Positions 8,314-15,877 of a stretch of 64,000 nt of DNA are shown one piece after another. Each line of letters begins with the position of its first letter. Position 1 is the first letter of the stretch. Made by a program: the position numbers and the translations under genes. This stretch comes from UBA4660 sp034408895 (lineage in GTDB: Bacteria > Bacteroidota > Bacteroidia > Flavobacteriales_D > Sanyastnellaceae): positions 1 through 64,000 of the forward strand of contig JAWXCI010000084.1 in NCBI GenBank assembly GCA_034408895.1. Reading direction: 5' to 3'. The notes beneath the pieces are model-generated. The model had not been told where the DNA came from, made no database searches, and saw only the letters and a list, made by a program, of their open reading frames with translations.

Positions 8314-8967
8314 ATGGCCAACATTCGTATACCCATTCAACCGGAAGGCTGTTACCACATTTACAATCATGCGGTAGGTGATGAAGATTTGTTTCGTGAG
8401 GAAAACAATTGTATTGTGTTTGTAGAAGGTGTTAAACAGAGGTTACTTCCGTTCAGTGAATTGCTCGCCTATTGTCTTATGAAAAATCATTTCCATTTGT
8501 TGATGAGAATGAAAACATCAGATGAGATGGTTGTGCTTTGGGAAAACAAGAAAAAAATGCTCGTTGAAATTCATAACAACAATCATGATGTGATACGTAA
8601 GCCCATAACGACACAGGACATTTTGGAGAGCCTGATACTTCAGCAGTTTTCGCATTGTTTCAATTCATTTGCGCAACACTACAACAAACGATATGACCGC
8701 ACAGGCGGACTGCTTCGCCAAAGTTTCAAGAGAAAACTAATTACCGATGATGATTATTTCAGACGTGTCGTTTGTTATGTCCACAACAATCCTGTGACTC
8801 ATGGTTTTGCAGAGCAACCGGGCGATTGGAAATTTTCCAGTTACAATGCAATGTTGACTGATAAACCAACTGTTGTAAAACGCGAGGAAGTAATTGAAAC
8901 GTTTGGTGGTCTTGAAAATTTTCTCTATCTCCATAAACTGTGGTTGGGTAACGATTTAGAAGAATGA
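8314..8967 (+). CDS. REP-associated tyrosine transposase (RAYT, Y1/HUH family)
   Basis: The protein is 217 aa from ATG 8314; an upstream ATG at 8284 lies inside a small palindrome and is less likely. The HUH motif of Y1 transposases is seen in MKNHFHLLMR (about residue 60), and the downstream helix carries YVHNNPV with a preceding conserved tyrosine region (DDDYFRRVVCYVHNNP). GGLLRQSFKRK is also typical of RAYTs. RAYTs are single-copy domesticated relatives of IS200/IS605 transposases that process REP palindromes as single-stranded DNA. Palindromes in opposite orientation flank the gene, as expected for its substrate. It separates the permease and outer-membrane factor genes and overlaps the latter's longest reading frame by 4 nt (ATGA). 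Confidence 0.93.
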   Translation: MANIRIPIQPEGCYHIYNHAVGDEDLFREENNCIVFVEGVKQRLLPFSELLAYCLMKNHFHLLMRMKTSDEMVVLWENKKKMLVEIHNNNHDVIRKPITTQDILESLILQQFSHCFNSFAQHYNKRYDRTGGLLRQSFKRKLITDDDYFRRVVCYVHNNPVTHGFAEQPGDWKFSSYNAMLTDKPTVVKREEVIETFGGLENFLYLHKLWLGNDLEE

Positions 8968-10202
8968 AAACATATTTGATTATGAATACAAACCCTGATA
9001 CACCCCTAAGGGGTTATGAACCCCTTAGGGGTGCCTACCGCGCAGTGATGATTTACATCGCCACTATAGGAACGCTATTTACACAAGCTCAAACCCTTTC
9101 TCTCCAAGACGCACTCACCAAAGCAGAACAAAACAGCGCACAAGTGCAAGCCGCACTGCTTGATGTGGACAAAAACAAAATGTTGGAAAAGTCAGCATTC
9201 AATTTATACCAGCCGCAATTGCTGGTGGAAGCGCCCACCGGAAATTTCTATACGCTGGGTGTGCAGCAGCAATTTGATTTTCCTACGGTGTATGGAGCAA
9301 GAAAAAAACTTTTACGAAGTCAGACCGGAATTGCAGAAGCCAATGCTTCACTGACCAAAGCAGAAGTGAGATTCATGATTGCCGATTTGTATCTGCAATG
9401 GCAAACCGCAGAAGCGAAGGTGAAATTCTACACCTCACAACAAACGAATTTCAATGCAACTTCAGAAGCAGCGGTGCGAAGTTTTAACGCAGGCGAAATT
9501 GATTTTCTTGAAAAATCATTTGCTGAATTGAAAGCGCAGGAAGTGATGCGTCAACTTGAGTTGTCAACTGCGGAACGAAATGCGGCCAAACAATCAATGC
9601 TCATGTATATCGGTGCTGATGAAAATTCACAAAGCGATTCGCTGGGAACCAATTTGCAATTGAGTGCATGGGGTACCACCACACTCGGCACATCCAAGAT
9701 TGCTGTGGCACAGGCAGAACTTACGGCCAGTGAACAGGCGCTGAAACTTCAGAAAAACCAAAATCTCCCCGGGTTTTTCCTGGGCTACATGAACCAGGGT
9801 GAAAGCAATTCACCTCTTGAAAATCGGTTCAATGCAGGCATATCTATTCCACTTTGGTTCTGGCACCAAAGCGCAAGCACAAAAGCGGCCAGGCTGAATG
9901 TGGAGCAATCGCAAAAGGAATTATTGGCCGTGCAACAGCAGGTGAACCAACTCTACATCTCAACCCTCGCACTACATGATGCAACAGTCACTTCACTCGG
10001 GACTGTGCGCACCACAAGCCTTCTCACATCGAAGAAATTGGCAGACGCTGCCTTGCGCATGAAGGAAGCGGGTGAAATTTCGCTGACAGAATACCTGCGA
10101 TTAATCAGTGAAGCAAGCCAAACAGAAATTGCGCACATCGAACTCATGCAACAACTCATTCAATCACAACATCAACTTCAATTCCTCACTTCAGCACAAT
10201 GA
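8964..10202 (+). CDS. Outer-membrane efflux protein, TolC/CusC-like
   Basis: This is a TolC-type trimeric outer-membrane channel partner of the RND pump, up to 412 aa. The hydrophobic signal segment (MIYIATIGTLFTQAQT) precedes SLQDALTKAEQNSAQVQAA, the usual first helix of the family, and long Gln/Ala-rich coiled-coil helices follow. It is shorter than classical CusC (about 460 aa), as is common in Bacteroidota. The start is uncertain. Frames from 8964 or 8982 place palindrome-encoded residues (TPLRGYEPLRGA) before the signal segment, while ATG 9048 starts directly at it. The gene overlaps the adaptor gene by 4 nt (ATGA), so translation of the two is probably coupled. Confidence 0.85.
   Translation: MKTYLIMNTNPDTPLRGYEPLRGAYRAVMIYIATIGTLFTQAQTLSLQDALTKAEQNSAQVQAALLDVDKNKMLEKSAFNLYQPQLLVEAPTGNFYTLGVQQQFDFPTVYGARKKLLRSQTGIAEANASLTKAEVRFMIADLYLQWQTAEAKVKFYTSQQTNFNATSEAAVRSFNAGEIDFLEKSFAELKAQEVMRQLELSTAERNAAKQSMLMYIGADENSQSDSLGTNLQLSAWGTTTLGTSKIAVAQAELTASEQALKLQKNQNLPGFFLGYMNQGESNSPLENRFNAGISIPLWFWHQSASTKAARLNVEQSQKELLAVQQQVNQLYISTLALHDATVTSLGTVRTTSLLTSKKLADAALRMKEAGEISLTEYLRLISEASQTEIAHIELMQQLIQSQHQLQFLTSAQ
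9000..9033. repeat. REP-like palindrome, copy 2 (downstream of the RAYT gene)
   Basis: Arms CACCCCTAAGGGGTT (9001-9015) and AACCCCTTAGGGGTG (9019-9033) are perfect reverse complements around the spacer ATG. Compared with copy 1 (spacer CAT) the unit is inverted. It lies inside the longest reading frame of the outer-membrane factor gene, between the first possible starts and the signal-peptide segment. Confidence 0.9.
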
Positions 10203-11932
10203 AAAATAAATCCATCATAAACATTTTTGGAAATAAGATTTTCCATCGCGCACTCATCGCCATCCTTTTTGTCCTTCCATTCGGATTGTTTGCACAGGAT
10301 GGTCACGAGGGTCACGACCATGCCGCCCATCCGCATGGCGAAGAGGTTACAGATGAAGCTGCCGCAGCGCGAAAAATCAGCGAGTCGTCATCTTCAAAGT
10401 ATGAGGCCGTTATCAGCTACACGGATATTCATTCAGGTGAACAGGCCACGCTCAACTTGTTTGTGAGCGATGTGGAAACCAATGGTGCACTCGACAGCGT
10501 TACCGTGAAACTGACTTCACCTGAGATAAACAACCAAGACATTCCACTCACCAAAAAACAAATGGGCTGGTATGAGTTCAAGGTGAATTTTCCTTCGGAT
10601 GGTCACTACAATTTTTTCGTGAACATTACCGGAAGCGATGGTGATGGCACATTGAAACTTTCGGATGTGGAAGTGGGAGGGCATGAGCATGGACTGGAAG
10701 AAAAAATGCATGCGCCCCACTGGTACACCAATCCGTGGGTAACGTTTCTTGGTGGTGCACTGCTGGTGATTGTGATTCTAATTCTCGCGCGGGCGATGAG
10801 AAACAAAAAAGCGATGGCAGTGTTTGCGGGTGTCATGCTGTTTACCTCACAACAGACTTTTTCGCCCACCACGCTTACCGCACAGGACGGTCACGAAGGT
10901 CATGACCATGGTGATGGAGGAGCCAAACCTGCCGCAGCGCTTACCGACCAGTTTGCAATTCCGAAAGAGACACAATTCCTTTTTGGAATTCTTACTTCGC
11001 GCATCAACCACGATACATTTTCACCGGCACGAAAAGTTTTCGGTCGTGTGATTGCTGCGCCCGATGGTTTTGCAGAAGTCCATTCACCACAGGCTGCACG
11101 CATGGGCACCGTGAATGTGACAGTGGGTCAACGTGTATCAAAAGGACAATTGCTTGCCACCGTGGAATTGATTCCTGACGCGGCTTCACAAGTCACCCTG
11201 CTGGCAGCGCTCAATGAAGCGAAAGCAAATTACGAATCAGCCAAGCTGGAAGTGGCACGCCTGAAAACCATCAGCGACATTGCCAGTAAAAAACAACAGG
11301 ACGAAGCAAAGGCGCGTTTGGATATCGCCACTGAAAACAAAAAATTGCTGGAGGCAGGTGGTCTGAAATCCTTCACGCTGAAATCACCTATTGATGGTGT
11401 GGTGGAATCTTTCGGGCTGAGCAGCGGAGCAAGTATAAAACCGGAAGATGTGTTGTTCACTGTTTCCAATTCGCAACACATACTGATAGAAGCACAGGTG
11501 TACGAAGATGATTTGGAGGCCATACAACAGGCACCCAATTTTACAGTGCAGTGTTCAGACAAAGACCATTTGCTCACGGATGTAAAACTGCTGAGCATTG
11601 GCCAGCGATTGAACACTGCCAACCAGGCACAACAAGTCACATTCACGGTAAGCAATGCCAACGGAGACCTGCGCATTGGCGAATCGGTTTCCGTGTTTGC
11701 GTATGAAAACGCTGACAACGAAAATTATTTTGTGCCCAACTCTGCCATGAATGAAATCAACGGCAAGCCCGTAGTCTTTGTAAAAGAAAGTGCAGAGACG
11801 TTTCGCATAGTGTACGTGGCGGCCGGGCGCGACAATGGTGTGTACACCGAAATACTGCGCGGGCTGAATGAAGGCGAGCGCGTAGTAACCAACGGAACCT
11901 ACCAGGTGAAGATGATTTTCCTTAACCAATAA
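10199..11932 (+). CDS. RND periplasmic adaptor (CusB-like) with extra N-terminal membrane-anchored metal domain
   Basis: The 577 aa protein is longer than usual adaptors (about 350-400 aa). Residues 1-33 are a signal peptide, followed by a His-rich tag (DGHEGHDHAAHPHG, 34-47), a beta-rich domain (about 65-158) and a TM helix (180-198). Then comes what looks like a second signal peptide starting at Met200 (genomic ATG 10796), ending in AQ and a second His tag (DGHEGHDHGDGG). From about 250 on it is a membrane-fusion protein: barrel-sandwich hybrid, coiled coil (SQVTLLAALNEAKANYESAK) and beta-barrel. This looks like a fusion of two exported proteins, or two overlapping starts. It bridges the pump and the outer-membrane channel. 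Confidence 0.9.
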   Translation: MKNKSIINIFGNKIFHRALIAILFVLPFGLFAQDGHEGHDHAAHPHGEEVTDEAAAARKISESSSSKYEAVISYTDIHSGEQATLNLFVSDVETNGALDSVTVKLTSPEINNQDIPLTKKQMGWYEFKVNFPSDGHYNFFVNITGSDGDGTLKLSDVEVGGHEHGLEEKMHAPHWYTNPWVTFLGGALLVIVILILARAMRNKKAMAVFAGVMLFTSQQTFSPTTLTAQDGHEGHDHGDGGAKPAAALTDQFAIPKETQFLFGILTSRINHDTFSPARKVFGRVIAAPDGFAEVHSPQAARMGTVNVTVGQRVSKGQLLATVELIPDAASQVTLLAALNEAKANYESAKLEVARLKTISDIASKKQQDEAKARLDIATENKKLLEAGGLKSFTLKSPIDGVVESFGLSSGASIKPEDVLFTVSNSQHILIEAQVYEDDLEAIQQAPNFTVQCSDKDHLLTDVKLLSIGQRLNTANQAQQVTFTVSNANGDLRIGESVSVFAYENADNENYFVPNSAMNEINGKPVVFVKESAETFRIVYVAAGRDNGVYTEILRGLNEGERVVTNGTYQVKMIFLNQ

Positions 11933-11996
11933 CCAATGGTTCGACCACTTATGCAAAACATTCAATTTTTTCCAATAAACAAATAATCAAAAACAA

Positions 11997-12344
11997 ATGA
12001 AAAAAGTAAATTTCATCATGACGTGCATAGCGGCTTTGATGTTCGCTGCATGTGGAGGCAACAATGCTCCAACCACTAAAGAAGGGGCACACCAAGAACA
12101 CACGGAAGGTGAAGGCCATGGGCACGAAGTCTATTACACCTGCACCGACCACCAGGATGTGCATGAACATGCAGCAGGCAAATGCCCCAAGTGCCAAAAG
12201 GATTTGGTGAAGATAGAGGACGCTGGCCATGCGCATGACACCTATTACACCTGCACCATGCACCCCGAAGTGCACGAACACGAAGCAGGAAAATGCCCCA
12301 AGTGCCAAATGGATTTGGTGAAGAAGGAAGGCGAGAAACACTAG
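11997..12344 (+). CDS. Small lipoprotein with two heavy-metal-binding domains
   Basis: The 115 aa protein has a lipoprotein signal (MFAAC, Cys19) and two tandem HMBD repeats of about 30 residues. The first reads YYTCTDHQDV and CPKCQKDL, the second YYTCTMHPEV and CPKCQMDL, joined by His-rich linkers. The first copy has lost the methionines of the consensus (CPMHP to CTDHQ, CGMDL to CQKDL), so its metal site may be altered. It probably acts as a periplasmic metal chaperone or sink next to the tripartite pump. It is the last gene of the efflux set, and a hairpin follows at 12412. Confidence 0.85.
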   Translation: MKKVNFIMTCIAALMFAACGGNNAPTTKEGAHQEHTEGEGHGHEVYYTCTDHQDVHEHAAGKCPKCQKDLVKIEDAGHAHDTYYTCTMHPEVHEHEAGKCPKCQMDLVKKEGEKH

Positions 12345-12411
12345 TGAAAATGCTCCGGATTTGATGTGTTTGGATGGAGATGTTATTTCCAGACTTGGTG
12401 CGGAGAACAAT

Positions 12412-12437
12412 ACCCTGCGGATGGAAATCCGCAGGGT
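12412..12437 (+). terminator. Hairpin after the metal-efflux gene set
   Basis: A perfect 11-bp stem (ACCCTGCGGAT / ATCCGCAGGGT) closes a GGAA loop. Only TTTG follows, so the U-tract is weak and termination may be partial. It separates the efflux genes from the DUF4239 gene. Confidence 0.55.
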
Positions 12438-12475
12438 TTGCAATGAGTACTGTATTGGTTTTATTGGTTGACTTC

Positions 12476-12483
12476 TAACTTTG
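12476..12483 (+). promoter_or_regulatory. Bacteroidota-type promoter before the DUF4239 gene
   Basis: TAACTTTG is a perfect TAnnTTTG -7 box. A TTG 18 nt upstream (12455-12457) could be the -33 element. The box lies just after the hairpin at 12412 and 40 nt before the ATG at 12524. Confidence 0.5.
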
Positions 12484-12523
12484 ACCACAGCAGCTAATCA
12501 TCAAATTCAAATCATTTGCTCAA

Positions 12524-13270
12524 ATGGAACCACTCCTTTTCACCTGCCTCTGCATCATCGCAGCATGTGTGCTATTCTATTTTGTAGAACGGCTCCTTAT
12601 CAAACACAATTTCGGTGTGCCTAACGAGGTACTCGGTATTTACTTCAACGTGGTGGGTGTGCTTTACACATTAATACTCGCTTTTGTAGTAGTAACCGTT
12701 TGGCAGGATTATGATGAAATGGTGGTTGCCATCGAAAGCGAGTCACATCAACTCCTGGATATTCGCGAAGCGGCCGAAAAAATTCCCGCACCCTTCAACG
12801 AATTGATAGATCATGCAACGGTGGATTATGCATCTGCCGTGCGCCTAGATGAATGGGCTAAAATGGCCGATGGCGATGTGAGTGAAGTTGCAGAAGAAAA
12901 GCTGAACGTACTTCTCAATCTGAGGGAAGATTTGAAACAGGACAAAAGCGGATTAGAAGCAGTGACCGATGTTACGGTTTACATTAAACAATTGCGCGAG
13001 ATACGGCACCAGCGGCTGATGCAATTACATAGCAAAGTGCCCAACGTGATGTGGGTTGTCTTAATTGCCGGATGCGTTATTTGCATATTCTTCTCATTCC
13101 TCATTCATGTGAGAAACATGCGCTGGCAGATGATACTCACCACCGTACTTACCTCCGTTCTTGCCATGGTATTGTACCTGGTGTTTGCATTATCGCATCC
13201 TTTTTCCGGAAGCGCCATGATTAGTCCGCATCCATTTGATGAAGTGGAATTGGGAAAACATGTGCATTGA
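12524..13270 (+). CDS. DUF4239 (bestrophin-like) membrane protein
   Basis: The 248 aa protein has two N-terminal membrane segments (about 4-20 and 40-62), a charged cytosolic helical domain (65-165) with GVLYTLILAFVVVTVWQ directly before it, and two C-terminal membrane segments (172-195 and 200-222). This layout matches DUF4239 proteins, sometimes described as bestrophin-like; their function is not established. It may have its own promoter at 12476. The broken P-type ATPase begins directly after its stop codon in the same frame. Confidence 0.75.
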   Translation: MEPLLFTCLCIIAACVLFYFVERLLIKHNFGVPNEVLGIYFNVVGVLYTLILAFVVVTVWQDYDEMVVAIESESHQLLDIREAAEKIPAPFNELIDHATVDYASAVRLDEWAKMADGDVSEVAEEKLNVLLNLREDLKQDKSGLEAVTDVTVYIKQLREIRHQRLMQLHSKVPNVMWVVLIAGCVICIFFSFLIHVRNMRWQMILTTVLTSVLAMVLYLVFALSHPFSGSAMISPHPFDEVELGKHVH

Positions 13271-13654
13271 TTTCATTATTCGAATCAGCCCTTGCAATCC
13301 CTTTTCCGCGACAACAAATCCATCTGGCTTCTCATTAGTGTTGCCATCGTGCTTGTGCTGGAAATTCTTGCACTCTCCGGCTACCAACTTCCTGACACTA
13401 TTGCACCATTTGGTTTTGGCGCATTCATTCTTGCCGTTGGCTACCGTGTGTTGTGGAATGGAGTGCGTGCACTTGCAAAACTGAAGTTCAGCAGCATCAC
13501 TCTGCTTTTGGTGATTGTAGTGATAGGCCCATTCTATCTCGGGCAGTACGAAGAAGCCGCTGTGGTCATTGTACTCTTCGTATTTGATGAACGCTTGGAA
13601 GACAGGCCTGCTAGCCCACCTAGTACAAATAAGTTCCTGCTGCAAGCGAACTGA
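13271..13654 (+). pseudogene. Remnant of a heavy-metal P-type ATPase (N-terminal membrane part)
   Basis: The reading frame (possible TTG start at 13292) gives KSIWLLISVAIVLVLEIL, then GYRVLWNGVRALAKLKFSSI and FYLGQYEEAAVVIVLFVFDERLED. These are the first membrane helices and the loop before the actuator domain of ZntA/CadA-type transporters. The similarity stops after RLED, and 16 unrelated residues lead to a stop. The actuator, the CPx helix, the DKTGT phosphorylation site and the nucleotide-binding domain are all absent, as is the N-terminal HMA domain. It is therefore a fragment of a gene of about 2 kb, cut on both sides, and cannot transport. Confidence 0.8.
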
Positions 13655-13836
13655 GATCGAGCGACACATGATCGAATGCACTGCCCACTGCAACACTTTT
13701 TACGATATTGCCTTGCATCGAAGATTTTCAAAAGTTCTCCTCAAGAAGAAGCGAGCGTTTTCAAAGCCTTTCCGGTTACGGTTATTCCACTCAAATCAAC
13801 ACCTTGAAAAGGCTTCTATGAGTGTAAAGTTTCATT
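13655..13836. other. Gene-free gap between the ATPase remnant and a convergent gene
   Basis: The gap is 182 bp with no recognisable gene, hairpin or repeat. The break point of the ATPase remnant lies at its left edge, so it may carry sequence brought in by the deletion, but nothing in it was identified. Confidence 0.5.
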
Positions 13837-14346
13837 TTAGAACACAAACCGCGCGCTGAGCGCACCATCCCAATACGCGTAAGGCCCTCCCCAAAAGTTG
13901 ATAAAGGGTTTGAGGTCGAGACTTAGGTTAATGGGTGCATTGTTGAATTTGTAGTCAAGCCCTATGATGAAGTCGGCCCCCACAACTGTAGCTCTTGCAC
14001 CCTGCTCCTCCACGTACACGTTGTTGCCTTTGTGCTTATACACATAATAGTGTCCCCCGTAGCTGAAGAATCCTACATGCCCCCCAACGCCATAGAACCA
14101 CATCAAACCCTTGGCATTCGCTATGGGCTTATGCCACTCATAAAGTCCGGTGAGGTGGAGGCTGCGGGGCGCAAAACTCACGATACCTTCTAATGCCGCG
14201 TTTGAATTCACAAAATGTTTAATAGTTAGCCCACTCGTGAGGCCACCGAACCTTATACCGATGCCAGTGTTGTAATCCTGTGCAGTTGTATTAACTGAAA
14301 TAACAACAAGTAGTGCCGTTGCCATCATTCTGAGTAATGCTTTCAT
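13837..14346 (-). CDS. Exported outer-membrane beta-barrel-like protein, unknown function
   Basis: The protein is about 169 aa from the ATG at 14346, with a signal peptide (MKALLRMMATALLVVISVNTTAQ). The frame extends to 14394, but only 14346 gives a normal signal. The mature part alternates aromatic and glycine residues (GIGIRFGGLTSGLTIKHF, YEWHKPI, GHVGFFSYGGHYYVY) and ends in a terminal phenylalanine (ALSARFVF), the classic C-terminal signature of outer-membrane barrels. It resembles small PorT/OmpW-like barrels of Bacteroidota, but no family was recognised. About eight beta strands would fit its length. It stands alone, convergent with the metal region. Confidence 0.65.
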   Translation of the reverse strand: MKALLRMMATALLVVISVNTTAQDYNTGIGIRFGGLTSGLTIKHFVNSNAALEGIVSFAPRSLHLTGLYEWHKPIANAKGLMWFYGVGGHVGFFSYGGHYYVYKHKGNNVYVEEQGARATVVGADFIIGLDYKFNNAPINLSLDLKPFINFWGGPYAYWDGALSARFVF

Positions 14347-14588
14347 TTGCTTAAGTTTTAGGTTTAACTTGAAATTTTTCCTTGCGTACTCCATCGCTTT
14401 GTTTGCTCACGCAACAGTCTCAAGGATAGTTGGCAAAAATCTTCTTACTGCGTAACTCGTTTGTTACACTTAAGCAAAAAAAAATTGTAGAATTTGACGC
14501 AACTGGTTCGTATTCGATTAGAATTGTGTTGTTAAATTTCCAGCAGAAGCCAGAAAAGACCATCGGATGTGATTGCAGGCTACCACTA
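14347..14588. other. Gene-free gap, nothing recognised
   Basis: About 240 bp of AT-rich sequence between two - strand genes. It presumably holds the promoter of the barrel-like gene, but no clear TAnnTTTG box was seen on that strand. No tRNA or hairpin was found. Confidence 0.4.
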
Positions 14589-14981
14589 TCACTCCCCACA
14601 TCCCTCGCCAAACACACTTGCAAAAATGAGGAAGTCCGCCACATTTACTTTTAAGTTTTGGTCGAGGTCACCATCCATGCATTGGCCGCTACTACCGAAG
14701 TCGCTATTGAGCAATAGCAGGTCAATGGTATTCACCTGCATGTCATGATTAAAATCCCCGAAGCAGGGGGTAAACTCATCGGCCTGCTGAAATCCGGTGG
14801 ACACAGTGGAGCAACCATCTTCGTAATAAATAAACGTGGCCGCATCGCCCACACTCACCGAGAGGGAAAAATCCTGCTGCACAAAATGGTCGCCACAACT
14901 CGTTATTAATGTGCGCGCCATTTGCTGCGCACAGCATTGCATCGAAACGAATGCGGCTATTAACGCCAGAATGTTTTTCAT
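14589..14981 (-). CDS. Small exported protein with dockerin-like repeats
   Basis: The 130 aa protein has a signal peptide (MKNILALIAAFVSMQCCAQ). The C-terminal half carries two dockerin-type calcium-loop repeats: GDFNHDMQVNTIDLLLLNSDFG and, about 28 residues later, GDLDQNLKVNVADFLIFASVFG. The spaced Asp/Asn ligands and LLL/FLI helices are typical of type I dockerin pairs. The middle contains SLSVSVGDAATFIYYEDGCSTVSTGFQQ, a Bacteroidota motif often seen before T9SS sorting domains. Here the dockerin-like pair takes the C-terminal position and no sorting domain follows. Its start overlaps the stop of the next upstream gene by 1 nt (TGATG), so the two are probably translated together. Confidence 0.75.
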   Translation of the reverse strand: MKNILALIAAFVSMQCCAQQMARTLITSCGDHFVQQDFSLSVSVGDAATFIYYEDGCSTVSTGFQQADEFTPCFGDFNHDMQVNTIDLLLLNSDFGSSGQCMDGDLDQNLKVNVADFLIFASVFGEGCGE

Positions 14982-15421
14982 CAGTTAATAATATTGAATA
15001 CAAGCACCGAAAGCGTTGCCTTACCGGTGTAAGTAGTACTCCATGTGTTGAGGTAAAGCAATTCAAGCACATGGCCACCGCTCTTGAGCCAGTATGGAAA
15101 CTGAAAAGAATAGTTAGAGCCGTTGATGAAAAATAAATTGTCATCAAGCAGCAATTTCAAATCGTTGTTCACTAAGTAATCCTTGACCCCCCCCGAAAGA
15201 GATTTGCGGGCAATCATTGCTGATTCAATTTTCCATGTCTGGCCTTCGGGCACCGTGAAGTTGAGGGTGGCAATGCTGAAGTTAGTGCTCGTGGTACCTG
15301 AAAGTTCCAGCGTTATGGTTTCGGCATATTCGAGATTCGTTTGTGCCGACCATTGATACGGAAGCGCAAACAAAAAAGCCACAACCATAGGGCGGATGAG
15401 TGTTGAGGTGAATGGGTTCAT
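14981..15421 (-). CDS. Small exported protein, unrecognised family (paralogue A)
   Basis: The protein is about 146 aa from ATG 15421 with a signal peptide ending WSAQ. The frame reaches 15499, but only 15421 gives a clean signal. It is a clear paralogue of the next gene. Both share EGQTWKIESA in the middle, LLLDD/MLLDD, a (Y/M)WL(K/S)(S/A)G motif, (S/T)W(S/T)...YTG(K/N)A and the C-terminus SVLVFNII or SILVFNII. The pattern suggests a compact beta-sandwich. No family was recognised, and no sorting domain, membrane anchor or lipobox is visible, so release to the periplasm or outside is likely. It forms a tandem array with its paralogue and the dockerin-like gene. Confidence 0.65.
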   Translation of the reverse strand: MNPFTSTLIRPMVVAFLFALPYQWSAQTNLEYAETITLELSGTTSTNFSIATLNFTVPEGQTWKIESAMIARKSLSGGVKDYLVNNDLKLLLDDNLFFINGSNYSFQFPYWLKSGGHVLELLYLNTWSTTYTGKATLSVLVFNIIN

Positions 15422-15432
15422 AAATGTTTGTG

Positions 15433-15858
15433 TTATGGTATAATGTTGAAAACAAGAATGGAAACGCTGGCATTGCCGGTGTAAAGTCCTGGAGTCCATG
15501 TGGTGTCACTCCAAAACGTAAGCGTATAAGTGCCGGCAGAAAGCCACATGGGGAAAGGATTCATGTTCAGGTTGTCGTAAGCGAAAATGATTATATCATC
15601 CAGCAGCATTTTGAGGCCAGCTGTGTAAGAGTAGGTAGTGCTTCCTCCTGAGGAATACTTGTAGGTTGCCACTGCCGATTCAATTTTCCAGGTTTGCCCC
15701 TCTGGCACCACGAGTTCCTGAGTAGTTACGATTCCGTCAATTGACATCGGGCCTGTCAGTTGTATATATTTCGTTTCGCTGAATTGCAGGTTGCCGCCCT
15801 GTGCATTTATATAAGGAGCAATAAACACCATTGCCAGAATTATCAAAATGGATTTCAT
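15433..15858 (-). CDS. Small exported protein, unrecognised family (paralogue B)
   Basis: The 141 aa protein has a signal peptide (MKSILIILAMVFIAPYINAQ). It shares the VPEGQTWKIESA core, the conserved LLDD, the FPMWLSAGTYTL motif and the FNII C-terminus with the protein encoded 11 nt downstream. The two differ mainly in the loop between SGG and LLDD. A recent tandem duplication with divergence explains this. Function unknown. The gene follows the YQGVIR-type gene by 19 nt and probably shares its transcript. Confidence 0.65.
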   Translation of the reverse strand: MKSILIILAMVFIAPYINAQGGNLQFSETKYIQLTGPMSIDGIVTTQELVVPEGQTWKIESAVATYKYSSGGSTTYSYTAGLKMLLDDIIIFAYDNLNMNPFPMWLSAGTYTLTFWSDTTWTPGLYTGNASVSILVFNIIP

Positions 15859-15877
15859 AGAAAAATGTTTTTAGAAA

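Noticed and set aside
14420..14654. Short frames on both strands in the gap after the barrel-like gene
   Set aside because: They overlap each other and the end of the dockerin-like gene and have no start signals or features.
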